From: Streptomyces deccanensis
GTDB lineage: Bacteria > Actinomycetota > Actinomycetes > Streptomycetales > Streptomycetaceae
Assembly (NCBI RefSeq): GCF_022385335.1
Contig: NZ_CP092431.1
Span: 2,232,001 to 2,296,000 of the forward strand
DNA: 64,000 bases
Direction of reading: 5' to 3'
The position numbers and the translations under genes are program-made. Under the pieces are notes generated by a model. The model was not told where the DNA came from and made no database searches. It saw only the letters and a program-made list of their open reading frames with translations. Below, piece after piece: positions 51,178 to 60,626 of the stretch (position 1 is the first letter of the stretch; each line of letters begins with the position of its first letter).

Positions 51178-52602
51178 TCAGCTGCCCGCGGAGGGGGCCC
51201 TCGCGGTGAACCGGAAGTCCGGGATCCGCAGTGGCGGCATGGCCGTGCGCGGGAAGTGCATGCCGGACTCGCGGGCCGGTGCCCGTTCGGTGCGCCCCGC
51301 CTCGACGGCACGGGACAGGAGCGAGACGGGTGATTCGGCGAAGCGGAAGTCGTTCACGTACGCCGTGACGCGCCCGTCCTCCACGAGGTGGACGCCGTCC
51401 CGGGTCAGACCGGTGAGGGTCAGGGTGCCCACGTCCGTCGGGCGGATGTACCACAGGCAGCTGATCAGCAGGGCGCGCCGGGTGGACCGGATCATCTCGG
51501 TCAGGGAGCGGTCGGTGCCGCCGTCCAGGACGAGGTTGCCCACTGCCGGCCGGACCGGGACGCCCAGGCGTGCCGCGTCGGCCCGGGAGGCCAGCAGGGA
51601 GGTGAGGGCTCCGTCCTTCATCCAGTACGTGGCCGACAGCGGCATTCCGTTGTCCGCGGGGTCGGCTCCGGCCTGCACGGCCTCGCCGAAGGCGTCCGAC
51701 ACCGCCCCGTGCGAGAGCACGAACGGGCGGCATTCCAGGCCGGGTTCGCGGGGATCGCTGCGCAGGTTCAGCGGCAGGGCGGCGAGGGTCTCCCCGATCC
51801 GGGTGCCGCCGCCGGGCCGCGCGAAGACGGTGCGGCCCTCGGTGGCGTCCGCGGCTCCGCCGGCCCGGTACACGGCGGTCATCAGGTCGGCCACGGCTGC
51901 GGGAGAGAGCAGCACCTCGTACCGGCCGGGCGGCAGCTCCCGGTGCGGCAGTGGCTGTCGGAGGCGTCCGGTGGTGGCGGCCTCGAGACCGGGCAGGTCC
52001 ATGCCGTGGAAACCGTCCGCGACCGCGCCCGCCCATGCCGTACGGGCGCCGTCGGGGGTGCGGGTGTAGAGCTCGAGCGTGCTGGTCCCGAGGCGGTGGC
52101 GCCTGCGGACTCCGGCCGTGGTGCCCAGCCACGCCGTGCCGGTCCGGTGCTGCGCGAAACCGTGCAGGGCACCGTGGGAACGGCCCCGCGCGCGGACGAG
52201 CTCCGGTATCAGCGCCGACAGTCGATCCCGCGCGGGGGCGGCTTCGGGGAGTTCGGCGGACTCGAAAGCGCCGTCTCCGCGCATCGGCTGGGGCGCCGCG
52301 GTGCTCCCGGCCGCCGCGGTCTCCCCGGCCGCCGGTGCGTCGGTCGGCGCCTCCGAGGCGCGTACCAGTTCCTCCAGGCGGTGCGGATCATCGACGGTTC
52401 CGGAGACCGCCGCGCCGCCGCCCGGCCCGCTGCTGATCACCGTGACCCGGCGGGTGCCGCTCGCGCCGTTCGCGGTGACCTCGTCGCCGGCCCAGCGCAG
52501 CCACGCCGTGTCCGTGTCGTCGACGATCACATCGCAGTGCGCGGCCCGGGACAGGGAGAGGGCACGCTCGACGATCTCCTGGGGCGGCAGCGGGGTGTTC
52601 AA
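51178..52602 (-). CDS. TldE/PmbA-like peptidase subunit
   Basis: This 474-residue protein belongs to the TldE/PmbA half of the TldD-TldE metallopeptidase: N-terminal domain with CDVIVDDTDTAWLRWAGDEVTANGASGTRRVTVIS and C-terminal beta domain with YEVLLSPAAVADLM and LVLDGGTDRSLTEMIRSTRRALLISCLWYIRPTDVGTLTLTGLTRDGVHLVEDG. TldE carries no zinc site and forms a heterodimer with TldD; the complex cleaves unfolded or modified peptides inside its cavity. Start TTG 52602 has GAGGAG 8 nt upstream, inside the tldD-like 3' end, and is 2 bp past the tldD-like stop. It closes the peptide-like gene cluster. Confidence 0.88.
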   Translation of the reverse strand: MNTPLPPQEIVERALSLSRAAHCDVIVDDTDTAWLRWAGDEVTANGASGTRRVTVISSGPGGGAAVSGTVDDPHRLEELVRASEAPTDAPAAGETAAAGSTAAPQPMRGDGAFESAELPEAAPARDRLSALIPELVRARGRSHGALHGFAQHRTGTAWLGTTAGVRRRHRLGTSTLELYTRTPDGARTAWAGAVADGFHGMDLPGLEAATTGRLRQPLPHRELPPGRYEVLLSPAAVADLMTAVYRAGGAADATEGRTVFARPGGGTRIGETLAALPLNLRSDPREPGLECRPFVLSHGAVSDAFGEAVQAGADPADNGMPLSATYWMKDGALTSLLASRADAARLGVPVRPAVGNLVLDGGTDRSLTEMIRSTRRALLISCLWYIRPTDVGTLTLTGLTRDGVHLVEDGRVTAYVNDFRFAESPVSLLSRAVEAGRTERAPARESGMHFPRTAMPPLRIPDFRFTARAPSAGS

Positions 52603-52604
52603 CG

Positions 52605-54167
52605 TCAGTTCTCCTCACGGGAGTTGAGGACATTCACCTGGCGGAAGAGGGCCGCGGGGGTGCCGTGGCCGGCGGGGGCGGCCTGGAGCGGGCGCCCCTT
52701 GCCGCAGTGGAAGGCGCCGCACAGGAGATAGGTCTGGGGGCCGCCCACCGCTTCCAGGGAGTGCCAGAAGTCCGTGGTGGTCGACTGGTAGGCGACGTCC
52801 CTGACCTGTCCGACGAGGCGTCCGTCGCGGATGCGGTGGAAGCGCTGGCCGGTGAACTGGAAGTTCTGCCGCCGGGTGTCGATGGACCAGGAGCCGTCAC
52901 CCACGACGTACAGGCCGTCCTGTACCCGGGAGATCAGTTCCGCGGTGTCCGGTCCTTCGGGGGCGGGTCGCAAGGAGACGTTCGGCATCCGTTGGAGCGG
53001 CTCCCGGTCGAAGGCGCCCGCGAAGGAGCAGCCGTTGGAGCGCGGAAGTCCGGCGCGTGACGCGCCCGCGCGGTCGACCTGGAACCCGCTCAGGACGCCC
53101 GCGCTCACCAGGTCCCAGCACTGCGCGGCCACCGCCTCGGCGTCGTAGCCGATGGTGGCGAGACCGTGCGGGGCGGTGCGGTCGGCGGTGACGTTCATGG
53201 CGGGCGAGCCGTAGCGCAGGGTGCCGACCGCGTCCGGCGAGGCGAACGAGGTGCCCGCGAAGGACGCCTCGTGCCCGAGAGCCCGGTCCAGTTCGGTGGC
53301 GTGACCCACGGTCTCGTGCAGCGTCAGCCACAGGTTCGTGGGGTCGATCACGAGGTCGTACGTGCGCGGCCGCACCGTCGGGGCGGCCGCCTTCTCGGCC
53401 AGCAGGGCGGGCAGCTCGGCGAGTTCACGGTCCCAGTCCCAGCCGGTGCCGAGCAGATACTCCCAGCCCCGGCCCGTGGAGGGTGCCGTGCTGCGCAGGC
53501 TGACCAGGGTGCCGGTGGCCGGGTCGACGGTGTGGGCGGTGAACTCCGGCAGCACCCGTACCCGTTGCTGGAGGATGCGGTTGCCCGCGCTGTCCGCGAG
53601 GAACGTGCACTCCCGTACGGCCTGGAGCGCGGCGTCCGTGTGCCGGACCCCGGGGGCCGCGAGGAGCCGGGCACTGTACTCGCCGAGCAGTGCCGTCCGC
53701 TCCTGCCCGGACACCTCGAACGGGTCGGTCTCGTACGCGGAGGTCCACGTCCGCTCCCCGTACACCGGCTCGGGCGCGAGGTCGATGCGGCGGCCGCCGA
53801 GAAGGCCGGCGTCCTCGGCGGCCCGCACCGCCTCGTCGACCGCGCCGACAGCCGCGTCCAGGCCGCCCGCGGTGCGTGCCGCGAAGCCGCGGGCCCCTTC
53901 GTGCAGGACACGCACGGAGAATCCGGCGGTCACCGTGTCGGAGGCGCCCGCGGGGCGGGCGTCGCGCAGCCGCCAGGACGCGTCACGTACATGCTCGGCG
54001 CGGAACTCCGCGTGCTGGACGCCGAGTTCGCGGGCCCGTTCGAGGACGGCATCGGCCACGCGGCGCTGCTCGGCGTGGTCGAACTGCGGGCTGATCGCGC
54101 GGAGGGACCCGTGGCTGGACGCGTGGGTGGACGCGTGGCTGGACTCGTGGGCGGTAGCACGGCCCAT
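52605..54167 (-). CDS. TldD-like zinc metallopeptidase subunit
   Basis: This 520-residue protein carries the TldD zinc motif HETVGH (His284, Glu285, His289) in LWLTLHETVGHATELDRALG. The rest fits the TldD fold: FAGTSFASPDAVGTLRYGSPAMNV and LISRVQDGLYVVGDGSWSIDTRRQNFQFTGQ. It is the catalytic half of the TldD-TldE heterodimer, which in other systems trims leader sequences of modified peptides. The first 25 residues are a His/Ser-rich low-complexity tract. The ATG at 54167 was chosen; it is 133 bp downstream of the MFS gene stop. With the neighbouring ATP-grasp genes it suggests processing of a peptide product. Confidence 0.88.
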   Translation of the reverse strand: MGRATAHESSHASTHASSHGSLRAISPQFDHAEQRRVADAVLERARELGVQHAEFRAEHVRDASWRLRDARPAGASDTVTAGFSVRVLHEGARGFAARTAGGLDAAVGAVDEAVRAAEDAGLLGGRRIDLAPEPVYGERTWTSAYETDPFEVSGQERTALLGEYSARLLAAPGVRHTDAALQAVRECTFLADSAGNRILQQRVRVLPEFTAHTVDPATGTLVSLRSTAPSTGRGWEYLLGTGWDWDRELAELPALLAEKAAAPTVRPRTYDLVIDPTNLWLTLHETVGHATELDRALGHEASFAGTSFASPDAVGTLRYGSPAMNVTADRTAPHGLATIGYDAEAVAAQCWDLVSAGVLSGFQVDRAGASRAGLPRSNGCSFAGAFDREPLQRMPNVSLRPAPEGPDTAELISRVQDGLYVVGDGSWSIDTRRQNFQFTGQRFHRIRDGRLVGQVRDVAYQSTTTDFWHSLEAVGGPQTYLLCGAFHCGKGRPLQAAPAGHGTPAALFRQVNVLNSREEN

Positions 54168-54300
54168 GCGAGGGCTCTCCTTCAAGGCCGGGTGATCACG
54201 TCGTGACCGTGGGTGCGGGGCGTGTGCCGGGGCGTGTCCCGGCACACGCGGCTCGGGGCGGGTCAGTGCGCCGGCCGTGGGCCGGCTCTGTGGGCGGGCC

Positions 54301-55698
54301 CTACCGGGGGCTGGGCTGTGCGCCGTACGGATCGCGATCCGAGCCGCCGTCCGGGGCGAGGCCCGAGGGGCCGGCCGAGCCGAGGTCCGGGTCGTCGTCC
54401 GGCCCCCGGTCGAGATCACCCTCTGCGGGGTCCCGTTCCGCCGGGTCCCGTTCCGCCGGGTCCCGTTCCGCCGGGTCCCGTTCCGCCGGGTCCCGTTCCG
54501 CCGGCACGCCGCGCACCGCGCCGGTCATCAGCACCGCCACCGCCAGGGCGCAGCCCGTCAGCAGCCACCACAGGGTGTTCGCGCCGTGGTCCAGCGCGCT
54601 GGTCACGAGGAGCGGTGTCATCGCGTTGGCCAGGCCGATGAACAGCTGGTTGAACGCCAGGTAGGAGCCGCGCCGCGCGTCCGGGGACAGTGCTGTGAGC
54701 AGGGTCAGTACGGCTTGGGAGGCCAGGAGTTCACCGACCGTGTAGATCACCATGGCGGCGATCAGGACGACGGTGCGGGGCGTCGGCGCGAGGTGTGCCG
54801 CGGCGGCGAGGGCGGCGGGCAGGGCGATGTGCAGGACCGCGCCCACCGCGACCAGGACGGCGGGCCGCACCCGTTCCACCCGGTGCGCCAAGGGGACCTG
54901 GAACACGGCCAGGAGCACGGTGTTCAGGGCGAACAGCACGCTCGTCGTCCACGCGGGCGCGCCGACGTCGCGTACCAGATGCACCGGCAGCGCCACCTCC
55001 ACGCTCACCGCGATGATCCACAGACCGGCGCCCGCGGCGACCACCCCGCGGAACGGGCGGCTGCGCCAGGGCCGGGCCTTGTCCGGCGTACCGGACCCGG
55101 CCCCGGTCCCGGCCGGGCGGGCCGCGGGCAGCGCGACGTACAGCAGGGCGGCGAGCGCGATGCACACCGCGTTGCCCGCCCCGACCCCGTGCAGCACCTC
55201 GGGCGACGCGGAGGCGGTCAGCCCCGCCGCGAGCGCGCCGAGCCCGAACCCGGCGTTGAACAGCGCGCGGGACAGCGCCATCCAGCGTCCCGGTGGCTCC
55301 TCGCCCGCCAGCACCTTCGCCAGCGCCGGGGTGGCCGCCTGCTCGGTGCGCATGGTCAGCGCGACGAGCACGCTCAGCACCAGGAACGGCCAGAACGAGT
55401 CCACCAGGAGATACCCGGCGAACGCGGACGCCCGTACCACCGTGCTGACCAGGAGCACCTGACGGGGGCCGAAGCGGTCGATCAGCCGCCCCACGTACGG
55501 AAGCAGCGGCAGGGCGAGCAGCGCGGCCACCGTGAGGGCGGCGCCGATCCGGGTCAGCGAGGTGTCCAGGACCGACTGGAAGAACAGCAGTGAGAACGGG
55601 TAATAGATGCCCATGCCCACGGAGTTGGCGAACGTGGCACCCGCGAAGGCGGGCACCCCGGGCCCCGTCGGCAGCGCCTGGCGCAGTTGCCTCAGCAC
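54301..55698 (-). CDS. MFS transporter
   Basis: This 465-residue membrane protein has about 12 hydrophobic segments. Helices 2 and 3 are joined by a motif A-like loop YVGRLIDRFGPRQVLLVSTV, typical of the major facilitator superfamily. It probably exports the product of the surrounding cluster. The C-terminal cytosolic tail is a repeat of AERDP. GTG at 55698 overlaps the stop of the ATP-grasp gene upstream (GTGCTGA), so the two are translationally coupled; the longer frame to 55860 is the overlap of the ATP-grasp gene in another frame. Confidence 0.85.
   Translation of the reverse strand: MLRQLRQALPTGPGVPAFAGATFANSVGMGIYYPFSLLFFQSVLDTSLTRIGAALTVAALLALPLLPYVGRLIDRFGPRQVLLVSTVVRASAFAGYLLVDSFWPFLVLSVLVALTMRTEQAATPALAKVLAGEEPPGRWMALSRALFNAGFGLGALAAGLTASASPEVLHGVGAGNAVCIALAALLYVALPAARPAGTGAGSGTPDKARPWRSRPFRGVVAAGAGLWIIAVSVEVALPVHLVRDVGAPAWTTSVLFALNTVLLAVFQVPLAHRVERVRPAVLVAVGAVLHIALPAALAAAAHLAPTPRTVVLIAAMVIYTVGELLASQAVLTLLTALSPDARRGSYLAFNQLFIGLANAMTPLLVTSALDHGANTLWWLLTGCALAVAVLMTGAVRGVPAERDPAERDPAERDPAERDPAERDPAEGDLDRGPDDDPDLGSAGPSGLAPDGGSDRDPYGAQPSPR
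54431..54505 (-). repeat. 15-bp tandem repeat in MFS tail
   Basis: Five units of 15 bp (TCCCGTTCCGCCGGG on the plus strand) encode the AERDP pentapeptide repeat at the C-terminus of the MFS transporter. The copies are exact except the last, which points to recent expansion. Confidence 0.92.
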
Positions 55699-56966
55699 GG
55701 CGCGTCGACGGCGGGAGCCAGCATGACGGCCGCGGTGTCCGCCCAGCGGGCCGCCTCGGCGGGGGTGTCCGCCCGGACCACCACATGGCCGAGGACATCG
55801 GCGTTGCTGCGCGGCCGGCGCACCTCGCCTCCCGGCGCCGCGTACAGGTCGACGGCGCACACACCCGGCAGCCGCCGTACCAGGTCCTCGCCCTCGAACC
55901 CGCGCAGCACGCCGTCGTCGGCCGCCGTCAGATAGCGGGAGGCGGCGGCTCCGGTGCGCTCCAGCACGACCTCGGGCTCCTGCCCGACGTGCAGTCGGAC
56001 GACCTCGCGCAGCAGGTCGAGGCCGGTGGCCTCCTGGATGATCCGGCCGATCTGGGCGCCGCCCATCCGGGCGTTGATCTCCACCAGGCGGGGCCCGTCG
56101 GGGGTCACCTTGATCTCGACGTGCGCGGCGCCGAAGTCGTGGCCGATCGCCTCGAGCGCGTCGAGCGCGGCCCGGGTGACCTCGTCGCGCACGGAATCGG
56201 GAAGCTGGGTCGGGAACGTCTCACCGGTCTCCACGAAGTACGGGTGCGCGGTGAGTGCCTTGTCGGTGACGCCGACGACCTGGGGCCCCTTGGCGGTGGT
56301 CAGCACCTCCACACTCAGCTCGTAGCCCGTCAGATACTCCTCCACCAGCACACCGCCCGGCTTCGCCATGCCGCGCATGTCGACCGGGGACGCCGTCAGC
56401 TCGTCGTAGTGCGCGGCCACCTCGTCGGTGTCGCGGCACAGCCGCACCCCGATGCTCGCGGACTCGGTGAGCGGCTTGACGACGCAGGGGAAGCCGATCG
56501 ACCGGGCGGCGGCGACCGCGTCCTCGCGTGCCGTCGCACGGCTGAACCGCGGGGCGGGGACGCCGAGTTCCGCGCAGACCTCGCGGGTGCGCAGCTTGTT
56601 GCGGGCGGTCCGCGCGGCCTCGGGGTCGAGGCCGGGCAGGCCGAGGCGGCGGGCGGTCTCGGCGACCACGGGGACGTAGTAGTCGATGACCGCGAGGACT
56701 CCCGCGAGGTCGCCCTGCTCGGCGTACGGGCGCAGCGCCTCGGTGACGGAGGCGCTGTCCCGGGTGTCGGCGTCCACGATCGCGTGCACGGTCCGCTCGA
56801 TGAGGGAGCGCGCGGCCTCGGACGTCGCGTAGCGGCTGAGGTCGTCGGTGACGAGGATCGGGCGCAGTCCCAGCTCGCGGGCGCGCAGCAGGGGCTGGAG
56901 GCCGTACTCGCCTCGCCCGGTCTCGACCACGGCGATCAGGGGCCCGTGGGGCAGGGCGTCAGACAT
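55692..56966 (-). CDS. ATP-grasp ligase, L-amino-acid-ligase type
   Basis: This 424-residue ATP-grasp enzyme has the expected sequence of motifs. They are LRTREVCAELGVPAPRFSRA (phosphate loop region), GFPCVVKPLTESASIGVRLC (ATP-binding Lys), GGVLVEEYLTGYELSVEV and LVEINARMGGAQIGRIIQEATG (Mg-binding Glu and Asn). It resembles the L-amino-acid ligase/dipeptide synthetase and carboxylate-amine ligase group that joins two amino-acid-like acids through an acylphosphate, independent of ribosome or NRPS. The start ATG 56966 overlaps the downstream end of the GNAT gene by 8 bp. Substrates cannot be read from sequence. Confidence 0.88.
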   Translation of the reverse strand: MSDALPHGPLIAVVETGRGEYGLQPLLRARELGLRPILVTDDLSRYATSEAARSLIERTVHAIVDADTRDSASVTEALRPYAEQGDLAGVLAVIDYYVPVVAETARRLGLPGLDPEAARTARNKLRTREVCAELGVPAPRFSRATAREDAVAAARSIGFPCVVKPLTESASIGVRLCRDTDEVAAHYDELTASPVDMRGMAKPGGVLVEEYLTGYELSVEVLTTAKGPQVVGVTDKALTAHPYFVETGETFPTQLPDSVRDEVTRAALDALEAIGHDFGAAHVEIKVTPDGPRLVEINARMGGAQIGRIIQEATGLDLLREVVRLHVGQEPEVVLERTGAAASRYLTAADDGVLRGFEGEDLVRRLPGVCAVDLYAAPGGEVRRPRSNADVLGHVVVRADTPAEAARWADTAAVMLAPAVDAPC

Positions 56967-58083
56967 GGGTGTTCCTCGAAGGTCGGGTCAGCGGCAGCAG
57001 ATAGGAGTACTGGGTCTCGGCCGTGCAGCCGCGGGAGAGCTTGGCCTCCTCGCTGCCGAGGCCGTAGTGGATGGCTTCGATCCCGAGCCGGGCCGCCGCC
57101 TCGACGGGGAAGTAGTAGAGGGTCTCGAAGTACAGCGGGAGCCGGTCCTGGTAGGCGTAGTCGAAGCCCGCCTGACGCGCGTACCAGTGGGTGCCGAACC
57201 GCAGCAGGGTGCCGAAGCCCCGGATGTCGCCGTCGCCGACCGCGAGCGCCACCTGGGCGTCGGCACCGAACGCGGCGATCATCTCGTGCAGCACCTGCTC
57301 GGTCTGCCCGGCGGTCCAGGTGTGGCCGTACTTGGCCATCAGCTGCGCCTCCAGCGCGCCGAGCCGGGGCACGAGGTCGGCGCTCAACGGCTCGATCCGC
57401 AGTTCGATGCTGGCCTCCCGCACCCGGCGTCGCTCGGTGAGGATCCGGCGGCGGCGGCGCGCGGACACCAGGGTCAGATAGTCGTCGAAGCCGCCGGGGC
57501 CGACGCGCAGCGAGCTGTAACGGCCCGAGTCGTGGTGCACATAGCCCCGTTCGTCGAGGATCTGCCGCAGCAGGGTGTCGCCGTCCTCCACGAAGGGGTA
57601 CGCCACCGATGCGGCGCCCTGTTCGGTGGCGAGCCGTTCGGCCTCGGCGACCAGTGCCTCCACCTGGTCCCGGCCGGTGCCGGCGAGCCTCGGCACCCGG
57701 CTGCGCCCCATGTGCCGCCCTCCGCACACGAGCGTGGGCAGCAGGCTCTCGGCGGGACTCGCGGGCAGCGCCGAGAGGATCTCGGCGGCGCCCTCGCGAC
57801 CGGCCTCGGCGCCGGCCTGGAGCAGGGTGTCCGGGCGGCCGAGGACCCAGGGCGCGGTGTCGTCGGCCAGGGCGGTGGCGAGCCCGGCGACCGTGCGGCC
57901 GTCCTCGTCGAGCAGCAGATAACTCATCGGGCAGCCCGCGGTCCGTTCCGCGACGGCCAGCCAGCGCTCACCGAGGAAGAGGTCCTCGGGCCGCAGCAGT
58001 TCGGCCCAGTCGGCGCGGGGGAGGTCCGCGGCCCGGGAGAACGCGCGCACGGTGGGCGGCGCGACGGTCGGCTCAGTGCTCAT
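56959..58083 (-). CDS. COG3146-like GNAT family protein
   Basis: This 374-residue protein has a C-terminal GNAT-type fold, recognised by FDDYLTLVSARRRRRILTERRRV, GDGDIRGFGTLLRFGTHWYARQAG and LGIEAIHYGLGSEEAKLSRGCTAETQYSYL. These blocks match the peptidogalycan biosysnthesis protein group (COG3146, BioF2/FemX-like acyltransferases), which may use aminoacyl-tRNA or acyl-CoA to acylate an amine. The donor is unknown. It sits between the two ATP-grasp genes, which suggests it adds or modifies an amino acid on the product. Its ATG is at 58083. The 45-bp gap to the next gene is short enough for co-transcription. Confidence 0.82.
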   Translation of the reverse strand: MSTEPTVAPPTVRAFSRAADLPRADWAELLRPEDLFLGERWLAVAERTAGCPMSYLLLDEDGRTVAGLATALADDTAPWVLGRPDTLLQAGAEAGREGAAEILSALPASPAESLLPTLVCGGRHMGRSRVPRLAGTGRDQVEALVAEAERLATEQGAASVAYPFVEDGDTLLRQILDERGYVHHDSGRYSSLRVGPGGFDDYLTLVSARRRRRILTERRRVREASIELRIEPLSADLVPRLGALEAQLMAKYGHTWTAGQTEQVLHEMIAAFGADAQVALAVGDGDIRGFGTLLRFGTHWYARQAGFDYAYQDRLPLYFETLYYFPVEAAARLGIEAIHYGLGSEEAKLSRGCTAETQYSYLLPLTRPSRNTHV

Positions 58084-58128
58084 GACGGTGATCCTTGCGA
58101 GCGGTGGGGAGGGTGTCCGTGAGGCACC

Positions 58129-59586
58129 TCATCGCGCGGTCCCGACGGTGAAGACGCCGGTGGTGCGGGTCAGCGGGTTGGAGCCGTAGTTGACGACGGC
58201 GGAGGCGGAGGCCGGCGCGGCGCGGACGTCGGTGCCGGCGTACCCCTGCGGCGTGAGGAACAGGCCCCAGGCCGCGACCCAGTCGGAGCGGTCGCCGGTG
58301 GCGGGGTCGAGGACGGGCTCGGCGCGGGGCAGGACGCGGCGCTGGACGATCCAGCGGTTGCCCAGACCGGTGAGGGGGCCGGTGGCGTCGGACTTCTTGT
58401 CCTGGACGAGGCGCGCCCAATGGTCCGGTTCGCATTCCCAGCCGGGGATCACGCCGGTGCCGCCGAAGTCACGCAGGGGCTTGAGGAGGAGCTCGGTGCG
58501 GTGTTCCCGGCAGAAGGACAGCAGGTCGGTCACCGTCTCACCGGGGCGTGGGCCGGGTGTGGGCGGGCCGTCGGCGAGGAGCCGGGTCCACGGGAGAAGA
58601 CGGTCGGTGAGGGCGCGCTCCGCCTCGGTGAAGGGTGTGGCGGGATCGGAGAGGAGCGCGAGGGCGCCCTTGTTGGAGTAGAGGGAGCTGTCCATGGGCG
58701 TCCACAGGACGGCGCGGCCCTCTTCGTGGGCGCGGAAGGCGAGTTCGGCGCGGGCGGCGGAGGCCGGGTCCGCGCAGAGGTCGTCGACGGTGAAGAAGCG
58801 CAGGACGACGTCGACGGGGTCGCCGTCGAGACGGAGCCGGTCGCCCTGTTCGGTGAGGCCGTCCAGTTCGCCGAGGGTGAAGGGCAGGCCGAGGCCCCGC
58901 ATCATCTCGGCGAGGGCGTGCAGCAGATGACCGAAGGCGGCCAGCCCTCCCGGGGCGCAGACCAGGCCGATACGGGGCTCCCGTCCGCCGCCGGTGAGGG
59001 GGAGGGCCGCCTCGCGCAGGGCGACGGCCAGGTGTTCCCCGGTGTGGACGTGCTCCAGTCCGTGCTCGGCGGCGAAGGCCGCGAACGCGGGGTGGGTGAG
59101 AAGTGCCCGCTGCATCTGGGAGCGGTCGGTGCCGCCGAGGTCGCTGGCTATGTTGAACTCCAGCAGCTTGAAGGCGCTGCCGTCGTGATAGAGGTCGGCA
59201 CGGCCGTACCGGGTGGCCCCGCCGCGGGCGTCGGCGAAGCGGGAGATCACCGCGGCCCGGTCGGGGGCGATGCCCAGGGCGTCGCAGTACTCGGCCGTGT
59301 CCCCGCCGAACAGGCGCCGCGGCAGTGAGACGAGCAGCGCGAACAGGTCCTGGACATCGGCCCCGGCACGGCTCAGCTCGGGACCGTCCACGAAGAGCGG
59401 GCGGGAGAGCATGCGCGCCCCCCAGCACTCCTGGAAGGCCGGGGGGAAGACGGTCTCCTGGACGACGCCGGCGAGCCGGGGGTCGTGGAGATATGCCTCG
59501 GTGACGGCGGCGGCGGTGGCATCCGTCGTGGCGTGCGCCGCCGCTGTCCCCGCCGTCTCCGGTGCGATGACCGGTCCGCGCGTCAC
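58129..59586 (-). CDS. ATP-grasp-like carboxylate-amine ligase
   Basis: This 485-residue protein has no signal peptide. The motifs YHDGSAFKLLEFNIASDLGGTD, then PMDSSLYSNKGALALL, and FCREHRTELLLKPLRDFGGTGVIPG (Lys and glycine-rich loop of ATP binding), with ATP-grasp-like WIVQRRVLP, suggest a circularly permuted or glutathionylspermidine-synthase-like ATP-grasp enzyme. It probably forms an amide bond between a carboxylate and an amine. It is not a recognised named enzyme. Its ATG overlaps the stop of the SIS gene upstream (ATGA), so the genes are coupled. Confidence 0.72.
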   Translation of the reverse strand: MTRGPVIAPETAGTAAAHATTDATAAAVTEAYLHDPRLAGVVQETVFPPAFQECWGARMLSRPLFVDGPELSRAGADVQDLFALLVSLPRRLFGGDTAEYCDALGIAPDRAAVISRFADARGGATRYGRADLYHDGSAFKLLEFNIASDLGGTDRSQMQRALLTHPAFAAFAAEHGLEHVHTGEHLAVALREAALPLTGGGREPRIGLVCAPGGLAAFGHLLHALAEMMRGLGLPFTLGELDGLTEQGDRLRLDGDPVDVVLRFFTVDDLCADPASAARAELAFRAHEEGRAVLWTPMDSSLYSNKGALALLSDPATPFTEAERALTDRLLPWTRLLADGPPTPGPRPGETVTDLLSFCREHRTELLLKPLRDFGGTGVIPGWECEPDHWARLVQDKKSDATGPLTGLGNRWIVQRRVLPRAEPVLDPATGDRSDWVAAWGLFLTPQGYAGTDVRAAPASASAVVNYGSNPLTRTTGVFTVGTAR

Positions 59587-60626
59587 AGCTTCACCGACCG
59601 GATGGCCGAGGCCCAGGGCTCCGCCTCCAGGTGGGTGAGGTCGGGGCTGGCGCCGGTGCGGACGGCGGCCAGGGAGACCAGTCGCTGGAAGGGCACGACC
59701 GACACCAGCGGACGGACGAGATCGGGCACGGCGGCGAAGGGAAGCGCGGCGCCGGGATCGTCGGCGCAGTGGTGGACGGGGGCGCCCAGCGCGCGCAGGA
59801 CCCGCTCCAGGTCGGCGGTACGGCCGGCGTCGGGTCCGGCGGGGCGCAGGAGGAAGCCGGCGGTGGTCGCGGAGAAGACGGCGGGGGTGCCGTGCAGGGC
59901 GAACTCGGTGTGCAGGGCCTCGGCCCAGCGGTAGGTGCCCTCCTTGATCTTCAGCGCGGCCTCGGCGGCGGTGATCGCGTCCAGTCCGGTGCCGGTGACC
60001 AGGACCGGTCCGGCGGCGTCGGCGAGGGCGTCCACGGCCTCCGGCGCGACGGGCAGTCGCAGGGTGCGGGACAGTGCCTCGGGGACCTGGGCGAGCGCGG
60101 CGGTCAGCGGGGCCCCCGCCTCGCCGAAGGCGGTGGCGACCAGGCGGGCGAGCAGGGTCAGCGCGGTGGTGTAGGAGACGGTGTGGGTGCTGGCCGCCTC
60201 CTGGGGGCAGGTGCGCAGGACCGTGTCGGCGACGGGTTCGGCCGGGCCCTCGCCGGTGATGGCGACCGTGGTGGCACCGGCTTCGGCGGCGCGGCGGAGG
60301 ACGTCGTTGGGGCAGGCCTTGGTGCCCCGGTGACTGACCACCACGATCTGGTCGGCGGAGGTGACACCCTCGGTCAGGGCCAGGTCGTGGGCGTCGAGGG
60401 CGGCGGCCCGTACCCGGCCGCCGGTCAGCAGCCGGACCCAGGCGGCGGCGATCCGGCAGGCGTGCAGCGAGGTGCCGATGCCGGTGAAGACCAGGGGACG
60501 CGCGGGGTCGAGGACCGGGACCGGGGTCGACAGGAGGGCGGCCACGGCCTCGGGCTGGGAGGCGACATGACGGTCGTAGGCGGCCGACCCGCTGGACTCC
60601 GGGGCGGTGGGGGGCTGGGTGGTCAT
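59583..60626 (-). CDS. Double SIS-domain protein
   Basis: This 347-residue protein has two SIS (sugar isomerase) domains like the isomerase half of GlmS: FTGIGTSLHACRIAAAWVRLL, then VVVSHRGTKACPNDVLRRAAEAGATTVAITGEG, and later LVTGTGLDAITAAEAALKIKEGTYRWAEALHTEFALHGTPAVF. It lacks the N-terminal glutaminase domain of GlmS, so it may interconvert or bind a phosphosugar, or make an amino sugar with free ammonia. In this cluster it could supply a sugar or modify a sugar-like building block. The start is ATG 60626, and both ends overlap neighbours by ATGA. Confidence 0.85.
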   Translation of the reverse strand: MTTQPPTAPESSGSAAYDRHVASQPEAVAALLSTPVPVLDPARPLVFTGIGTSLHACRIAAAWVRLLTGGRVRAAALDAHDLALTEGVTSADQIVVVSHRGTKACPNDVLRRAAEAGATTVAITGEGPAEPVADTVLRTCPQEAASTHTVSYTTALTLLARLVATAFGEAGAPLTAALAQVPEALSRTLRLPVAPEAVDALADAAGPVLVTGTGLDAITAAEAALKIKEGTYRWAEALHTEFALHGTPAVFSATTAGFLLRPAGPDAGRTADLERVLRALGAPVHHCADDPGAALPFAAVPDLVRPLVSVVPFQRLVSLAAVRTGASPDLTHLEAEPWASAIRSVKL